From positions 7,948,501 through 8,012,500 of the forward strand of contig NZ_JACHMB010000001.1 of the NCBI RefSeq assembly GCF_014204795.1: a DNA stretch of 64,000 nt, given 5' to 3'. The first letter of the stretch is position 1. Every line of letters starts with the position of its first letter. The stretch is from Nonomuraea jabiensis. GTDB taxonomy: Bacteria; Actinomycetota; Actinomycetes; Streptosporangiales; Streptosporangiaceae. Both the position numbers and the translations under genes were made by a program. Positions 25,396-33,696 of this stretch are shown here, piece after piece. The notes beneath the pieces were generated by a model. The model was not told where the DNA came from and made no database searches. It worked only from the letters and a program-made list of their open reading frames with translations.

Positions 25396-26223
25396 ATGGA
25401 ACGGCAACTCACCCTGATGGTCGTACACGCACACCCCGACGACGAGTGCCTGAGCACCGGCGGCGTCCTGGCCCGCTACTCCGACGAGGGCATCCGCACG
25501 GTCCTGGTCACCTGCACCAACGGTGAGCAGGGCGACGGCCAGGGCGGCGTGAAGCCGGGCGAGGACGGTCACGACGATGCGGCGGTGGCCGAGCTGCGGC
25601 TGGCCGAGCTGCGCGAGTCGGTGTCCCACCTGGGCATCGAGCACCTGGAGCTGCTCGGCTACCGCGACTCCGGCATGCAGGGCTGGGATGCCAACGCCCA
25701 CCCCGACGCGTTCGCCAACGTGCCGGTCGAGACGGCCGCCGCCAAGCTGGCCGCGTTGATGGAGCACTACCGGCCCCAGGTCGTGGTGACCTATGACGAG
25801 ACCGGTGGTGGCGGTTACGGCCATCCCGACCACGTCCAGGCCCACCGCATCACGGTGGCGGCCGTCGAGCAGACCGGCATTCCGGACAAGTTCTACTACA
25901 CGGCCATGCCCCGCTCCGGCATCAAGCAGATGTTCGAGATGATGCGGGCCAACGGGGTCGACCTCGGCGACTTCCAGCCGTCCGACGACTTCGGCACCCC
26001 CGACGAGCGGGTCACCAGCGTCGTCGACATCTCGCCGTTCGTCGAGCGCAAGCTCAAGGCGCTCAGGGCGCACGAGAGCCAGGGCGAGAACATCTTCCTG
26101 CTGCGCATGCCCGAGGAGGTGCAGCAGCAGGCGTTCTCGCACGAGGCGTTCGAGCGGAAGCTGTGCAAGGTGGACGCGCCCGACCACGAGGAGGACCTGT
26201 TCGCGGGACTGCGTGACGGCTAA
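25396..26223 (+). CDS. PIG-L (LmbE) family deacetylase, MshB/Mca relative
   Basis: This is a 275-residue zinc-dependent N-acetyl-sugar deacetylase or amidase of the PIG-L/LmbE family. The zinc-binding and catalytic motif HPDDE is at residues 13-17 and the second metal motif GHPDH at 142-146. Actinomycete members include MshB (deacetylates GlcNAc-inositol in mycothiol synthesis) and Mca (mycothiol conjugate amidase). The sequence does not decide between these and a third role. A TAGTGT hexamer ends eight bases before the ATG, consistent with a leaderless transcript. It lies alone between a TTC38-like gene and an enoyl-CoA hydratase gene. Confidence 0.82.
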   Translation: MERQLTLMVVHAHPDDECLSTGGVLARYSDEGIRTVLVTCTNGEQGDGQGGVKPGEDGHDDAAVAELRLAELRESVSHLGIEHLELLGYRDSGMQGWDANAHPDAFANVPVETAAAKLAALMEHYRPQVVVTYDETGGGGYGHPDHVQAHRITVAAVEQTGIPDKFYYTAMPRSGIKQMFEMMRANGVDLGDFQPSDDFGTPDERVTSVVDISPFVERKLKALRAHESQGENIFLLRMPEEVQQQAFSHEAFERKLCKVDAPDHEEDLFAGLRDG

Positions 26224-26248
26224 CCTCCAGAACATTATTCTAAGCCCT

Positions 26249-26953
26249 ATGGGCACCCTCGTCAGCTATCAACTCAAGGACTCCGTCGCCACCATCACCA
26301 TGGACGACGGCAAAGTGAACGCGGTCTCGGTCCAGCTGCTGACCGAGCTCGGCGCCGCCCTCGACCGGGCGGCCGCCGACTCGGCGGTCGTGCTGCTGGA
26401 GGGCCGGGAGGGGGTCTTCTCGGCCGGGTTCGACCTGAAGGTGCTCGCGGCGGGCGGTGAGGGGGCCCTGGCGCTGGTGCGGGGCGGGTTCGAGCTGGCG
26501 GAGCGGCTGCTGTCGTTCCCGACGCCGGTGGTGGCCGCCTGCACGGGGCATGCGGTGGCGATGGGCGCGTTCCTGCTGCTGTCGGCCGACTACCGGGTGG
26601 GGGCGGCCGGGCCGTACCGGCTGGTGGCCAACGAGGTGGCGCTGGGCATCACGATGCCGTACGCGGCGGTCGAGATCCTCCGGCAGCGGCTGACACCCGC
26701 GTGCTTCACGCGGGCGGTGCTGCTGGCCGAGCCGTTCTCGCCCGACGACGGGGTGGCGGCCGGCTTCCTGGACCGGGTGGTGGAGCCGGCCCGGGTGCCG
26801 GACGTGGCCCGGGAGACGGCCGAGGCGCTGACCGCCCTCAACATGCGGGCACATGCTGCCACCAAGGCGCGGGCACGGCGGCAGACGCTGTCGGCGATCC
26901 GGGCGGGGATCGCCGAGGAACTGGGCCCGGGGGCAAGCTGGCCTCCGGCGTAA
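26249..26953 (+). CDS. Enoyl-CoA hydratase/isomerase (crotonase) family protein
   Basis: This is a 234-residue crotonase-fold enzyme that acts on acyl-CoA thioesters. The oxyanion-hole residues lie in GVFSAGFDLKVL (about residues 55-66) and TGHAVAMGAFLLL (about 103-115), and the position of a catalytic acid is held by Asn-Glu in NEVALGITMP. The inner ATG is chosen because a TATTCT hexamer ends seven bases upstream, which suggests a leaderless message; an in-frame ATG 12 codons earlier overlaps the previous gene. No other fatty-acid gene is adjacent, so the substrate is open. Confidence 0.85.
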   Translation: MGTLVSYQLKDSVATITMDDGKVNAVSVQLLTELGAALDRAAADSAVVLLEGREGVFSAGFDLKVLAAGGEGALALVRGGFELAERLLSFPTPVVAACTGHAVAMGAFLLLSADYRVGAAGPYRLVANEVALGITMPYAAVEILRQRLTPACFTRAVLLAEPFSPDDGVAAGFLDRVVEPARVPDVARETAEALTALNMRAHAATKARARRQTLSAIRAGIAEELGPGASWPPA

Positions 26954-27035
26954 CAAGGCAGGTGGACGTCGGCCGGGCAAGGGCGGGACCCCTGCTGGGG
27001 TGGTCCTTGGCGGCGTGGGCAGGCCGGCTGGATGG

Positions 27036-27614
27036 TCAGCGCGCGGTCTCGGAGGTTGCGGCGCGGCCGAGGAAGGCGAGGAGCCGCTGGTGAGCGGTGG
27101 CGTCGGCCGGCGCGGGCAACTCGGGGCCGAACATGCCCGGCCGGCGGTAGGCGTCGAAGTCCATGCCGCGCATGACGGACAGCAGTTCCTCGCAGGAGCG
27201 CTGGTCGACGAGGTGCTCCTGGTGGGTGGCGAGGGCCAGGTCGACTCCGTGCACGAGCATTTCGGTGAGGTGGATGAGCGCCGCCATCGGCCCAGGTACG
27301 GTGCCGAACCCCAGACGCACGCTCGTCTCCAGGGCGCCGGGCCGGTGCCAGGCCGCGCGGTCGAGGTCGGCGGCGACGGCGAAGGCGCCCTGCGGATCGG
27401 CGCCCAGCCAGTCGGACTCGTGGTCGGCCCCCGCCTCGGTCCCGGTGAGCTCGGCGGCGAAGATGCGCATGCCGCCCACCAGGTGGTTGAGCTCGGTGCG
27501 GACGTCCCACCCCGGGCACGGCGTGCCGGCTCCGAGCTGGTCGGGGTCGATCCCCTTGACGATGGCGGCCGTCATGTCGATGGCCCGGTCGATCTGCTCG
27601 ATGACGCTGGTCAT
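27036..27614 (-). CDS. DinB-like metal-binding protein of the TIGR03086 (maleylpyruvate isomerase-like) family
   Basis: This is a 192-residue four-helix-bundle protein of the TIGR03086/MDMPI group, which includes mycothiol-dependent maleylpyruvate isomerase and many uncharacterised enzymes of mycothiol-producing actinobacteria. Family marks are CPGWDVRTELNHLVGG (about residues 33-48, with a metal-ligand His) and HLTEMLVHGVDLALAT (about 119-134, with a second His). It diverges from a TetR gene across 121 bases containing repeated sequence elements, so the TetR protein probably controls it. Its thiol partner and substrate are unknown. Confidence 0.82.
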   Translation of the reverse strand: MTSVIEQIDRAIDMTAAIVKGIDPDQLGAGTPCPGWDVRTELNHLVGGMRIFAAELTGTEAGADHESDWLGADPQGAFAVAADLDRAAWHRPGALETSVRLGFGTVPGPMAALIHLTEMLVHGVDLALATHQEHLVDQRSCEELLSVMRGMDFDAYRRPGMFGPELPAPADATAHQRLLAFLGRAATSETAR

Positions 27615-27666
27615 GTCGTTCTCCTGGGGTGCGGGGACGTACCGTCGCGCTCTAAAGCAGGCGGCG

Positions 27667-27726
27667 ACTGCGTTAAACGAAACCTAGAGCCGCAGGAGCC
27701 GCAAACGCAAGTCGTAACTGCGTTAA
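27667..27726. promoter_or_regulatory. Repeated operator-like elements between the divergent TIGR03086 and tetR genes
   Basis: The decamer ACTGCGTTAA occurs twice in the same direction, 50 bases apart (27667-27676 and 27717-27726). Beside the second copy AACGCA (27704-27709) pairs with TGCGTT (27719-27724) as an inverted repeat, as expected for a dimeric TetR site. The second copy ends nine bases before the tetR start codon. Autoregulation is inferred. Confidence 0.5.
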
Positions 27727-27735
27727 GGTGGGGGC

Positions 27736-28314
27736 ATGGAGGAAGAGCGCCAGGCGGCCCGCCGGCCCGGGGGCCGCAGCGCCCGCGTCCGGGCGGCGGT
27801 GCACCAGGCCGTCACCGACCTCGTCGCCGAACGCGGCTACGGGAACTTCACGGTCGGCGAGGTCGCGGCCCGCGCCGGTGTGGCCGACACCAGCGTCTAC
27901 CGCCGCTGGGGCAACCTCGAGGCCCTGCTCATGGACGTGGCGATCACCTGGCTGACCACGCAGTCACCGATCCCCGACACCGGCAGCCTGGACGGCGACC
28001 TGCGCGCCTACGCCGCCAACGTGGCCCGCGACGTCACCGGCCCCGACGGGCCGGCGGTGCTGCGCCTGGTCATCGCCCTGTCCACGGCGGGACCGGACGG
28101 CCTGCGGGCGCGCGACGCGTTCCTCGCCGAACGCTCCCGCCAACTCCAGACCATGCTCGACCGGGCCCGCGACCGGGGCGAGGACCCGCCGGACGTCCTG
28201 GACGTCCTGGACCACATCCTGGCCCCGATGTACATCCGGATCCTGTTCGGAGCGGGCCCGCTCACCCCCGACTACTCCGGCACGCTGGTCGACCGCCTCC
28301 TGTCCCACAAGTGA
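27736..28314 (+). CDS. TetR family transcriptional regulator
   Basis: This is a 192-residue TetR-type regulator. The N-terminal helix-turn-helix is in FTVGEVAARAGVADTSVYRRWGN (about residues 38-60), followed by a helical ligand-binding domain with a TetR_C_11/16-like pattern. It is divergent from the DinB-like gene, and repeated elements cover its start region, so it probably represses itself and that neighbour. The inducer is unknown. Downstream the sequence enters a stretch of broken genes. Confidence 0.9.
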   Translation: MEEERQAARRPGGRSARVRAAVHQAVTDLVAERGYGNFTVGEVAARAGVADTSVYRRWGNLEALLMDVAITWLTTQSPIPDTGSLDGDLRAYAANVARDVTGPDGPAVLRLVIALSTAGPDGLRARDAFLAERSRQLQTMLDRARDRGEDPPDVLDVLDHILAPMYIRILFGAGPLTPDYSGTLVDRLLSHK

Positions 28315-28381
28315 CCACGATCGTGATGGCTCGACGGACGGATGATTCCCACCGGCGCGTGCCCGTACAGCGGTCGCGGCC

Positions 28382-28675
28382 ATGAACGCCGGCGATCTCC
28401 AGGCGATCGACCACGTCTACGAGGACGGTGCCGTCCTCGTACCGGTGCCCGGCCATCCCGGCCCCGGCACCGCACGCCTGGCCGCCAACCAGCACCTGCA
28501 GGGCTTCGGGCTGCCGATCGAGGCACGCGTACGTGGCCGGCGACATCGCCCTGCTCATCGTCGACCGGTCCATGCGCGGCACAGCACGAGATCGACATGG
28601 GCGGCACCGACGTCGTCCGCCGCGGCCCCGACGGCCGATGGCGCTACGTCATCGAAGCCGGTCCGGTTCTACACG
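28382..28675 (+). pseudogene. Broken NTF2/SnoaL-like (YybH-type) gene with two frameshifts
   Basis: Three reading frames in succession spell one small NTF2-like protein. The first runs MNAGDLQAIDHVYEDGAVLV to about base 28528. A second resumes with AYVAGDIALLIVDRSMRG to about 28590. A third gives EIDMGGTDVVRRGPDGRWRYVI to about 28660. Joined, they match the order and spacing of the roughly 100-130-residue SgcJ/EcaC/YybH family. Two indels therefore inactivate it, and the C-terminal end after RYVI is also degraded. No intact copy is seen here. Frame changes by sequencing error are the alternative. Confidence 0.7.
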
Positions 28676-28727
28676 AAGGGATATCTGTGATCACCGGCCG
28701 CTCGATGACCCGACCTGGCTCGTGCTC

Positions 28728-28751
28728 GTCAGGAAGTCAGGAAGTCAGGAG
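28728..28751. repeat. Three tandem 8-bp repeats
   Basis: GTCAGGAA is repeated twice exactly and a third time with a final G. It lies in the non-coding remains after the broken NTF2-like gene and looks like a slippage product. Confidence 0.85.
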
Positions 28752-28862
28752 CTTGTGGGGCGGGACTTCCGCCGGTTCCTCGGCGCCGGGCCGGACCCCT
28801 GCGGACGCCGGCCCCGTCCTCGGGGCTGCTCGGGGACGGGACGCGGGTCACTGAGCCTGCGC

Positions 28863-29264
28863 CTAGGAGACGCGTTCGGCGTTGGAGATGTAGCCGCCTC
28901 CGCCCGGGTAGACCCAGGCGCCGTTGAGGGTGGTGTCATCGGCGCTGAAAGTGCCCTGGTAGTAGGCGGGTGAGCCGCGCTCGCCGGCCCAGATGGTGAG
29001 GGTGTCGCCGAGGATCTCGTAGGTGTAGCCCAGGGTGCTGCCGTCGTCGCCGTAGTAGCGGGAGGTGATGTCGGCGCCGGGTTCGGCCATCAGCTTGCGC
29101 TCCCGGCCAATGATCTCGATGCCGAAGGTGTCACCTAGCCGGACGTCCTGCTGGAGGAAGTGGTCGTTCATCCAGCGGTAGGTGACGGTTCCCTCATGGC
29201 CTCCGGTGATCTTCCACGTGCCGACGAGCCGGGCCAGGGCCTGCAGTGCGGGGTCGTTGCTCAT
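28863..29264 (-). CDS. Small lipocalin-like hypothetical protein
   Basis: This is a 133-residue protein that I do not recognise with certainty. Its pattern of short beta strands, beginning LARLVGTWKITGGHEGTVTYRW, resembles DUF1579/lipocalin-like ligand-binding barrels. It has no signal peptide or membrane helix and no catalytic motif. The internal ATG is chosen because GAGGGAG sits about six bases before it; an upstream in-frame start adds 21 unconserved residues. It is intact, although it lies between broken genes. Confidence 0.65.
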   Translation of the reverse strand: MSNDPALQALARLVGTWKITGGHEGTVTYRWMNDHFLQQDVRLGDTFGIEIIGRERKLMAEPGADITSRYYGDDGSTLGYTYEILGDTLTIWAGERGSPAYYQGTFSADDTTLNGAWVYPGGGGYISNAERVS

Positions 29265-29415
29265 CGCGGTCTCCCTCGGAGTGAACGAATGTCGCCCATT
29301 CTGACCACCCGCGGCACCGAAACTCATCGGTCCCGCGTGAGGGCGGGTCGTCGTTCTTCAACGCCCGGTAAAGCGTGGAGCGGGCGCGGACGGCGCAGCA
29401 GGGGCCTGCGGGTCT

Positions 29416-30312
29416 TCAGGTCCGGCGGAGGAGAGCGGAGGCCGCCTCCGCGCTCGTGACGAGGTCGAGCCGGCCCCAGCGGACAGGCCAGGAGTAGCGG
29501 CGGTCCACGGTCCAGGCCAGGACCGCGTCGAGGGCGTCCGAGGAGTTCAGGCGGTCCTCGCCGGCGATCACCGGGGCCGCAGTAGGACCGACGGCGGGGT
29601 CGGCGATGGCGCACCACGAGGAGTCCGCCAGGGGAAAGGCGTCCGACCGGAACATCCCGTGCAGGGTCGCGCAATCGTCGTCGAGCGGACTGCGTTCACT
29701 GTCGAAGTAGCGGCCGAACACGAAGTCGCCCAGCACGGCGCCGGTGAAGGCGCCGACGAAGCGGATCGTCTGCGCGCCGATCAGCGCGAGCACCCCGTCC
29801 GCGCCCCACAGCACCGCCTCCGTCCCGTCCGGGGCCTCGATCGACCCGACCCGGGCCGGTTCGCCGCCCAGCGACCACAGCTCCGCCCGCCCGTCCGCGG
29901 TCAGGCACGCGCCGAAGTCCCCGGAGCTCCCTCAGGCCCAGGGGCGCTCCTGGCCGTCGTGGAAGTACCGGCCGACGCGCCTCGTGGTGGCGACGGGCAG
30001 GTGGTACCGGTGACGGCCGTACGCGTCGTGAACGTCGACACCGCCGCGGTCCGCCACCACGACCGCCAGCCGGGCCTCCGCCCCGCGCATGCCCCAGTGC
30101 AGCGACCCCTCAGCCTGGACCACGGGGTCGCCCACCGGCTGCCCGGTGCCGGCGTCGAAGACGGTCAGCCGGCGCGGCCGGCCCGGCGTCAGCGCCGCGG
30201 CGTACCGATCGTCCGGGCTCCACGCGACCGGGCCGGCGGTCAGCGCCAGCCAGCGCAGCCGCCCGCCCGGCAGCGCCCCGACGCGCTGCCGGCGCGCATC
30301 GCGCACAAGCAC
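29416..30312 (-). pseudogene. Beta-propeller (WD40-like) protein fragment with an in-frame stop
   Basis: Two stretches in the same frame, separated by a TGA at 29932-29934, together read as the C-terminal part of a WD40/beta-propeller protein. Visible blades include VAWSPDDRYAAALTP, RLTVFDAGTGQPVGDPV, CLTADGRAELWSLGGEPA and VLWGADGVLALIG. The N-terminal blades are missing: the frame begins abruptly, 12 bases from the truncated flavohaemoglobin gene on the other strand. The lack of a start context, the missing blades and the internal stop together indicate a remnant. A possible reading as two small genes is less likely. Confidence 0.65.
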
Positions 30313-30323
30313 GCGGCGGTGGG

Positions 30324-31074
30324 GTGACCGAGGACCAGTACGTGATCGTCCACAAGTACCTGTTCGGCGCGATCGCGGAGGTGCTCGGCGACGCCGTCAC
30401 GCCCGCGGTCGCGGCGGCCTGGGACGAGGTGTACTGGCTGATGGCCGGCGCGCTCATCGCCGTCGAGGCCCGCCTGTACGCCGACGCGGGGGCCCGGCCC
30501 GGCGACACCTGGCGGCGGTGGCGGGTGGTCGAGCGGCGCGAGGAGACCGCGGACGCCATGTCGCTGGTGCTGCGCCCGGTCGGCGCCGCGCCGGCCCCGC
30601 CCGCCCGGCCCGGTCAGTACGTCAGCGTACGGGTACGGATGCCCGACGGCGTCCGCCAGCTCCGGCAGTACACGCTGTCCGGGCACGGCACGGACGGCCT
30701 GCGCCGCATCATGGTCAAGCGGGTCGGCGAGGGCGAGGTGTCCGGCCTCCTGCACGCCACCGCCAAGGAGGGCGACGAGCTGACCCCTGTCCGCGCCGTT
30801 CGGCGACGTGGCGCTCGACGGCGGCGAGGCCCCGCTCGTGCTCGTCTCGGCGGGCATCGGCTGCACCCCGATCACCGCGATGCTGGAGCGCCTGGCCCTC
30901 ACCGGCGACACCCGCCGGGTCCTGGTGCTGCACGCCGACCGTTCCCCGGCCGCCCACGCCCTGCGCTCGCCGTTCATGCGGGCGGCGCGCGGCGAGCTCA
31001 TCGCGGCCGGGGTCGCGCCGCGCGACATCCACTACGAGGTGTTCGGCCCTGACCTGTGGCTCGGCGCGGCCTGA
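30324..31074 (+). pseudogene. hmp: Flavohaemoglobin (Hmp) remnant: N-terminus lost and one frameshift
   Basis: Flavohaemoglobins oxidise nitric oxide to nitrate with NAD(P)H. This copy begins inside the globin domain (YVIVHKYLFGAIAEVLGDAVTP), so the haem pocket with its proximal histidine is missing. The FAD-binding part follows with RQYTLSG. Near base 30790 one extra base shifts the frame, after which the reductase continues as ALDGGEAPLVLVSAGIGCTPI and ends with the family C-terminus YEVFGPDLW. A complete Hmp is about 390-400 residues; roughly 140-150 are missing here. Both the truncation and the shift make a working enzyme very unlikely. Confidence 0.8.
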
Positions 31075-31093
31075 AAGTGTCCGCTTCCACTGA

Positions 31094-31891
31094 TCAATGA
31101 CCGACGCTCTGGTAGTGGTCGAGCTGACGCCGCCACACGAGGTACGCCAGCACGATCAGGACCACTCCCACCAGCGGGGCGGCCAGTGCCCAAGGGTTGG
31201 CGAGCTTGCCCAGCACGACGCTCGCCGGCACGTACGCCACGAACGCGACCGGCAGCACGAACGTGAGCAGCCACTCCACCACGCCGCCGAAGATCCTCAT
31301 CGGGTACGAGCCGAACTTGCTGAAGACGTCGTCGACGAAGACCCGCAGGGCGAAGGTGTCGATCATGCGCAGAGACAGGGAGCAGAGCGCGAGGAAGAAG
31401 GCGGCCTCGATGAGGGCGCCGCCGATGATCGCCATCAGGCAGAAGGCGATCAGCCCGGCGTTCCACTGAACCTGTGCGTTCTGGCCGGCGACGGCGAGCA
31501 GCGTCAAGCCCACGAGCAGGTCGCCGAACTGGGCGATGCCCATTCTGTTGCCCATGAGCTGGACGAGGGGGTCGAGGGGGCGTAGCAGGAAGCGGTCGAA
31601 CTCTCCGTTGAGGACGAGCCACTGGATGTCGTTCACGCTCATCAGCGGGATCATGGCCAGGGCGTGGGCGGTCAGGCGCAGGCCGTACAGGAAGGCGATC
31701 TCCGCCAGGCCCCAGCCCGCCAGCGACGGGAAGGTGTGCATCACGACCCAGACGAAGGCGAACCCGGTGCCCTGCCAGATCGCGCCGCTGAGGATGCCGA
31801 TCACGGTGTTCATGCGGTACTGCAGGGCGCCGCGGGCAGAGGCGCGCTGGAGCAGGACGTACAGCCGCAGGCCGCGGAGGATCTCAGCCAC
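31094..31891 (-). CDS. ABC-2 type transporter permease (COG3694-like)
   Basis: This 265-residue protein has six predicted membrane helices and is the second permease of a three-gene ABC transporter of unknown substrate (the COG4586-COG4587-COG3694 group as I know it). Family stretches are SVNDIQWLVLNGEFDRFLLRPLDPLVQ (about residues 84-110) and the last block ending YLVWRRQLDHYQSVGH. The GTG start overlaps the preceding permease gene by eight bases. It is the last gene of the operon. Export of a lipid, drug or antimicrobial compound is likely for this class, but nothing here names the cargo. Confidence 0.85.
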   Translation of the reverse strand: MAEILRGLRLYVLLQRASARGALQYRMNTVIGILSGAIWQGTGFAFVWVVMHTFPSLAGWGLAEIAFLYGLRLTAHALAMIPLMSVNDIQWLVLNGEFDRFLLRPLDPLVQLMGNRMGIAQFGDLLVGLTLLAVAGQNAQVQWNAGLIAFCLMAIIGGALIEAAFFLALCSLSLRMIDTFALRVFVDDVFSKFGSYPMRIFGGVVEWLLTFVLPVAFVAYVPASVVLGKLANPWALAAPLVGVVLIVLAYLVWRRQLDHYQSVGH

Positions 31892-32639
31892 CCTGGATCA
31901 CCACCCTTCGGCGGGCCCGGGACCAGGTCAGTCCGAGCAGGCCCCACAGCCCCGCGATCCAGGCGAGCTCGACCACCACAGGTCCCGAAATATCGGAAAT
32001 GTGGCCGATGTAGATCGCCGCGGGCACGTAGCCCATGTACTTGAAGGGCAGGATCTCGGCCAGCTCGCCCAGGAAGCCGGGGAAGAAGGCGAGCGGCACC
32101 ATCGTCCCGGCGAAGAACTGGCTGACGAGCCGGTAGAGCAGCGAGAGGGCCCCGGTCTCCATGGTCCAGAAGCCGATCAGGCTGATCAGCAGTGCCAGCT
32201 GGACGGCGATCACGTACCCGAGCACCAGGGTGATCACGTAGCCCGCGCCGTTGGCCGGCACGGTGATCGAGCCGACCAGCAGCACCACGGGGACGACCGG
32301 GGCGAGCAGCAGCAGCCCGCCCGCGGTGTTCCCGAACTGGAAGGCGGCCATCTGCCTCAGGTAACCGACCGGGCGGGCCAGGTCGAAGAAGACCGTCCCG
32401 GTACGGATGCGCTGATGGACGGTGCGGGAGACGAGCGTGTGGGTGGCGAAGGCCTGCAGGTTGGCCAGGGTGAGGTAGGCCAGCAGCGCCTCCAGCGTGA
32501 GCCCGGCGGCCACGGGGCGCGAGCCGTACACGGCGGTCCAGATCATGCGCAGCAGGAACACCTGGGCGACCATCGTCACGCAGGTCATGATGATGTTGCT
32601 GCGGTAGGCCAGGGCGAGGCGGAAGCCGATGCGCGTCAT
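31884..32639 (-). CDS. ABC-2 type transporter permease (COG4587-like)
   Basis: This is the first permease (251 residues, six helices) of the same exporter. The stretch VHQRIRTGTVFFDLARPVGYLRQM (about residues 73-96) is the usual cytoplasmic coupling region with an inward-facing Arg-Pro. Its ATG overlaps the ATPase stop (ATGA), and its end overlaps the next permease by eight bases. A short AT-rich patch near 31990 (GAAATATCGG) stands out against the GC-rich coding sequence. Confidence 0.86.
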   Translation of the reverse strand: MTRIGFRLALAYRSNIIMTCVTMVAQVFLLRMIWTAVYGSRPVAAGLTLEALLAYLTLANLQAFATHTLVSRTVHQRIRTGTVFFDLARPVGYLRQMAAFQFGNTAGGLLLLAPVVPVVLLVGSITVPANGAGYVITLVLGYVIAVQLALLISLIGFWTMETGALSLLYRLVSQFFAGTMVPLAFFPGFLGELAEILPFKYMGYVPAAIYIGHISDISGPVVVELAWIAGLWGLLGLTWSRARRRVVIQGG

Positions 32640-33574
32640 CGGGTGTAGATCCCTTTGATCACGTTCTCCAGGTCGGGTTCCTCGATCGACAGGTCGCGGA
32701 TGGTGTGTTCGGCGGCGATCGAGGCGATCATGCCCGGCAGGTCGTCGTGGATCTCGAAGACGTGGCGCCCCTCGGCGTCCCGGGACACGCCACGCACCTC
32801 TTCCGGCCCGGACTCGAGCAGCACCACCAGCCGCCGGGGCTGGTTCACCAGCGCGTCGATGGCGCCGTCGAACAGCACCCGGCCGTGGTCGATGAGGATG
32901 ATCCGCTTGCACAACGCCTCGACGTCGGCCAGATCGTGCGTGGTCAGGATGACGGTCGTGCGGCCGGCGCGGTTGGTCTCCACGATGAACTCGCGTACGG
33001 CCTCCTTGGCCACCACGTCCAGCCCGACCGTCGGCTCGTCGAGGTAGAGCAGCGGAGGTTCGTACAGCACGGCCGCGGCCAGGTCGCCCCGCATCCGCTG
33101 GCCCAGGCTGAGCTGGCGCACCGGGGTGTCGAGGAACTCGTCGAGCCCGAGCAGGTCGCGCAGCTTCTTCAGCGACGTCTCGAAGCGCGCGGCGGGGACG
33201 TCGTAGAGCGAGCCCACCAGCCGTAACGACTCGATCAGCGGCAGGTCCCACCACAGCTGGCTACGCTGGCCGAAGACCACGCCGACGTTGCGCGCGTTGG
33301 CCGAGCGGCTGCGCCAGGGCACCAGACCGTTGACCTGCACGGTGCCGCTCGTCGGGGTGAGGATGCCGGTGAGGATCTTGATGGTGGTGGACTTGCCCGC
33401 GCCGTTCGGTCCGAGGTAGCCGATGACCTCGCCCTCGTCGATCGTGAAGCTGACGTCGTCGACGGCGGTCTTGTGCTCGTACTGCCGCGTGACCAGCGTG
33501 CGTAACGCCCCGAAGGGGCCGGGAAAGGTGCGTGGCCGGCGGAAGACCTTGGTTAACTTCTCGACCCGGATCAT
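32636..33574 (-). CDS. ABC transporter ATP-binding protein (COG4586-like)
   Basis: This is the 312-residue ATPase of the three-gene exporter. Seen are Walker A GPNGAGKST (about residues 53-61), the Q-loop FGQRSQLWWDLP, signature LSLGQRMRGDLAAA (a variant of LSGGQ), Walker B LLYLDEPTVGLD, and the switch His in LTTHDLADVE. An N-terminal extension (FRRPRTFPGPFGALRTLVTR) and the C-terminal part after residue about 230 are typical of COG4586. It heads an operon with two overlapping permease genes. Confidence 0.9.
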   Translation of the reverse strand: MIRVEKLTKVFRRPRTFPGPFGALRTLVTRQYEHKTAVDDVSFTIDEGEVIGYLGPNGAGKSTTIKILTGILTPTSGTVQVNGLVPWRSRSANARNVGVVFGQRSQLWWDLPLIESLRLVGSLYDVPAARFETSLKKLRDLLGLDEFLDTPVRQLSLGQRMRGDLAAAVLYEPPLLYLDEPTVGLDVVAKEAVREFIVETNRAGRTTVILTTHDLADVEALCKRIILIDHGRVLFDGAIDALVNQPRRLVVLLESGPEEVRGVSRDAEGRHVFEIHDDLPGMIASIAAEHTIRDLSIEEPDLENVIKGIYTR

Positions 33575-33672
33575 GCACGAATACTTTCTTCGGGGCGCAA
33601 ACGCTGCAACTTGTTTTCATGGCCCGGCTGGGCCCTGGCCGGAGGCGGCCGGCTGGGCCGCGAAGGCCGGGG

Positions 33673-33692
33673 GCCCCGGCACGGCCCGGGGC
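33673..33692 (-). terminator. Hairpin just past the secreted-protein gene
   Basis: GCCCCGG and CCGGGGC form a perfect seven-base stem with a six-base loop, four bases after the stop of the minus-strand secreted-protein gene. There is no T-run. The stretch between here and the ABC ATPase start also holds two copies of CCGGCTGGGCC, but no gene. Confidence 0.45.
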
Positions 33693-33696
33693 GGGG

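Noticed and set aside
25396..26223. A firm assignment as MshB or Mca
   Set aside because: The metal motifs fit both and other PIG-L enzymes, and no mycothiol gene is adjacent, so only the family is called.
29932..30312. A separate intact small gene in the beta-propeller remnant
   Set aside because: It is in the same frame as the downstream part, the propeller blades continue across the TGA, and the start lies at the edge of a truncated neighbour, so a single broken gene is the simpler reading.
30808..31074. A stand-alone 88-residue oxidoreductase gene
   Set aside because: It is the NAD-binding end of flavohaemoglobin displaced by a one-base insertion, with no ribosome binding site of its own.
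33620..33696. CCGGCTGGGCC direct repeats as an attachment site
   Set aside because: The copies are short, only about 25 bases apart, in very GC-rich DNA and not linked to any integrase.
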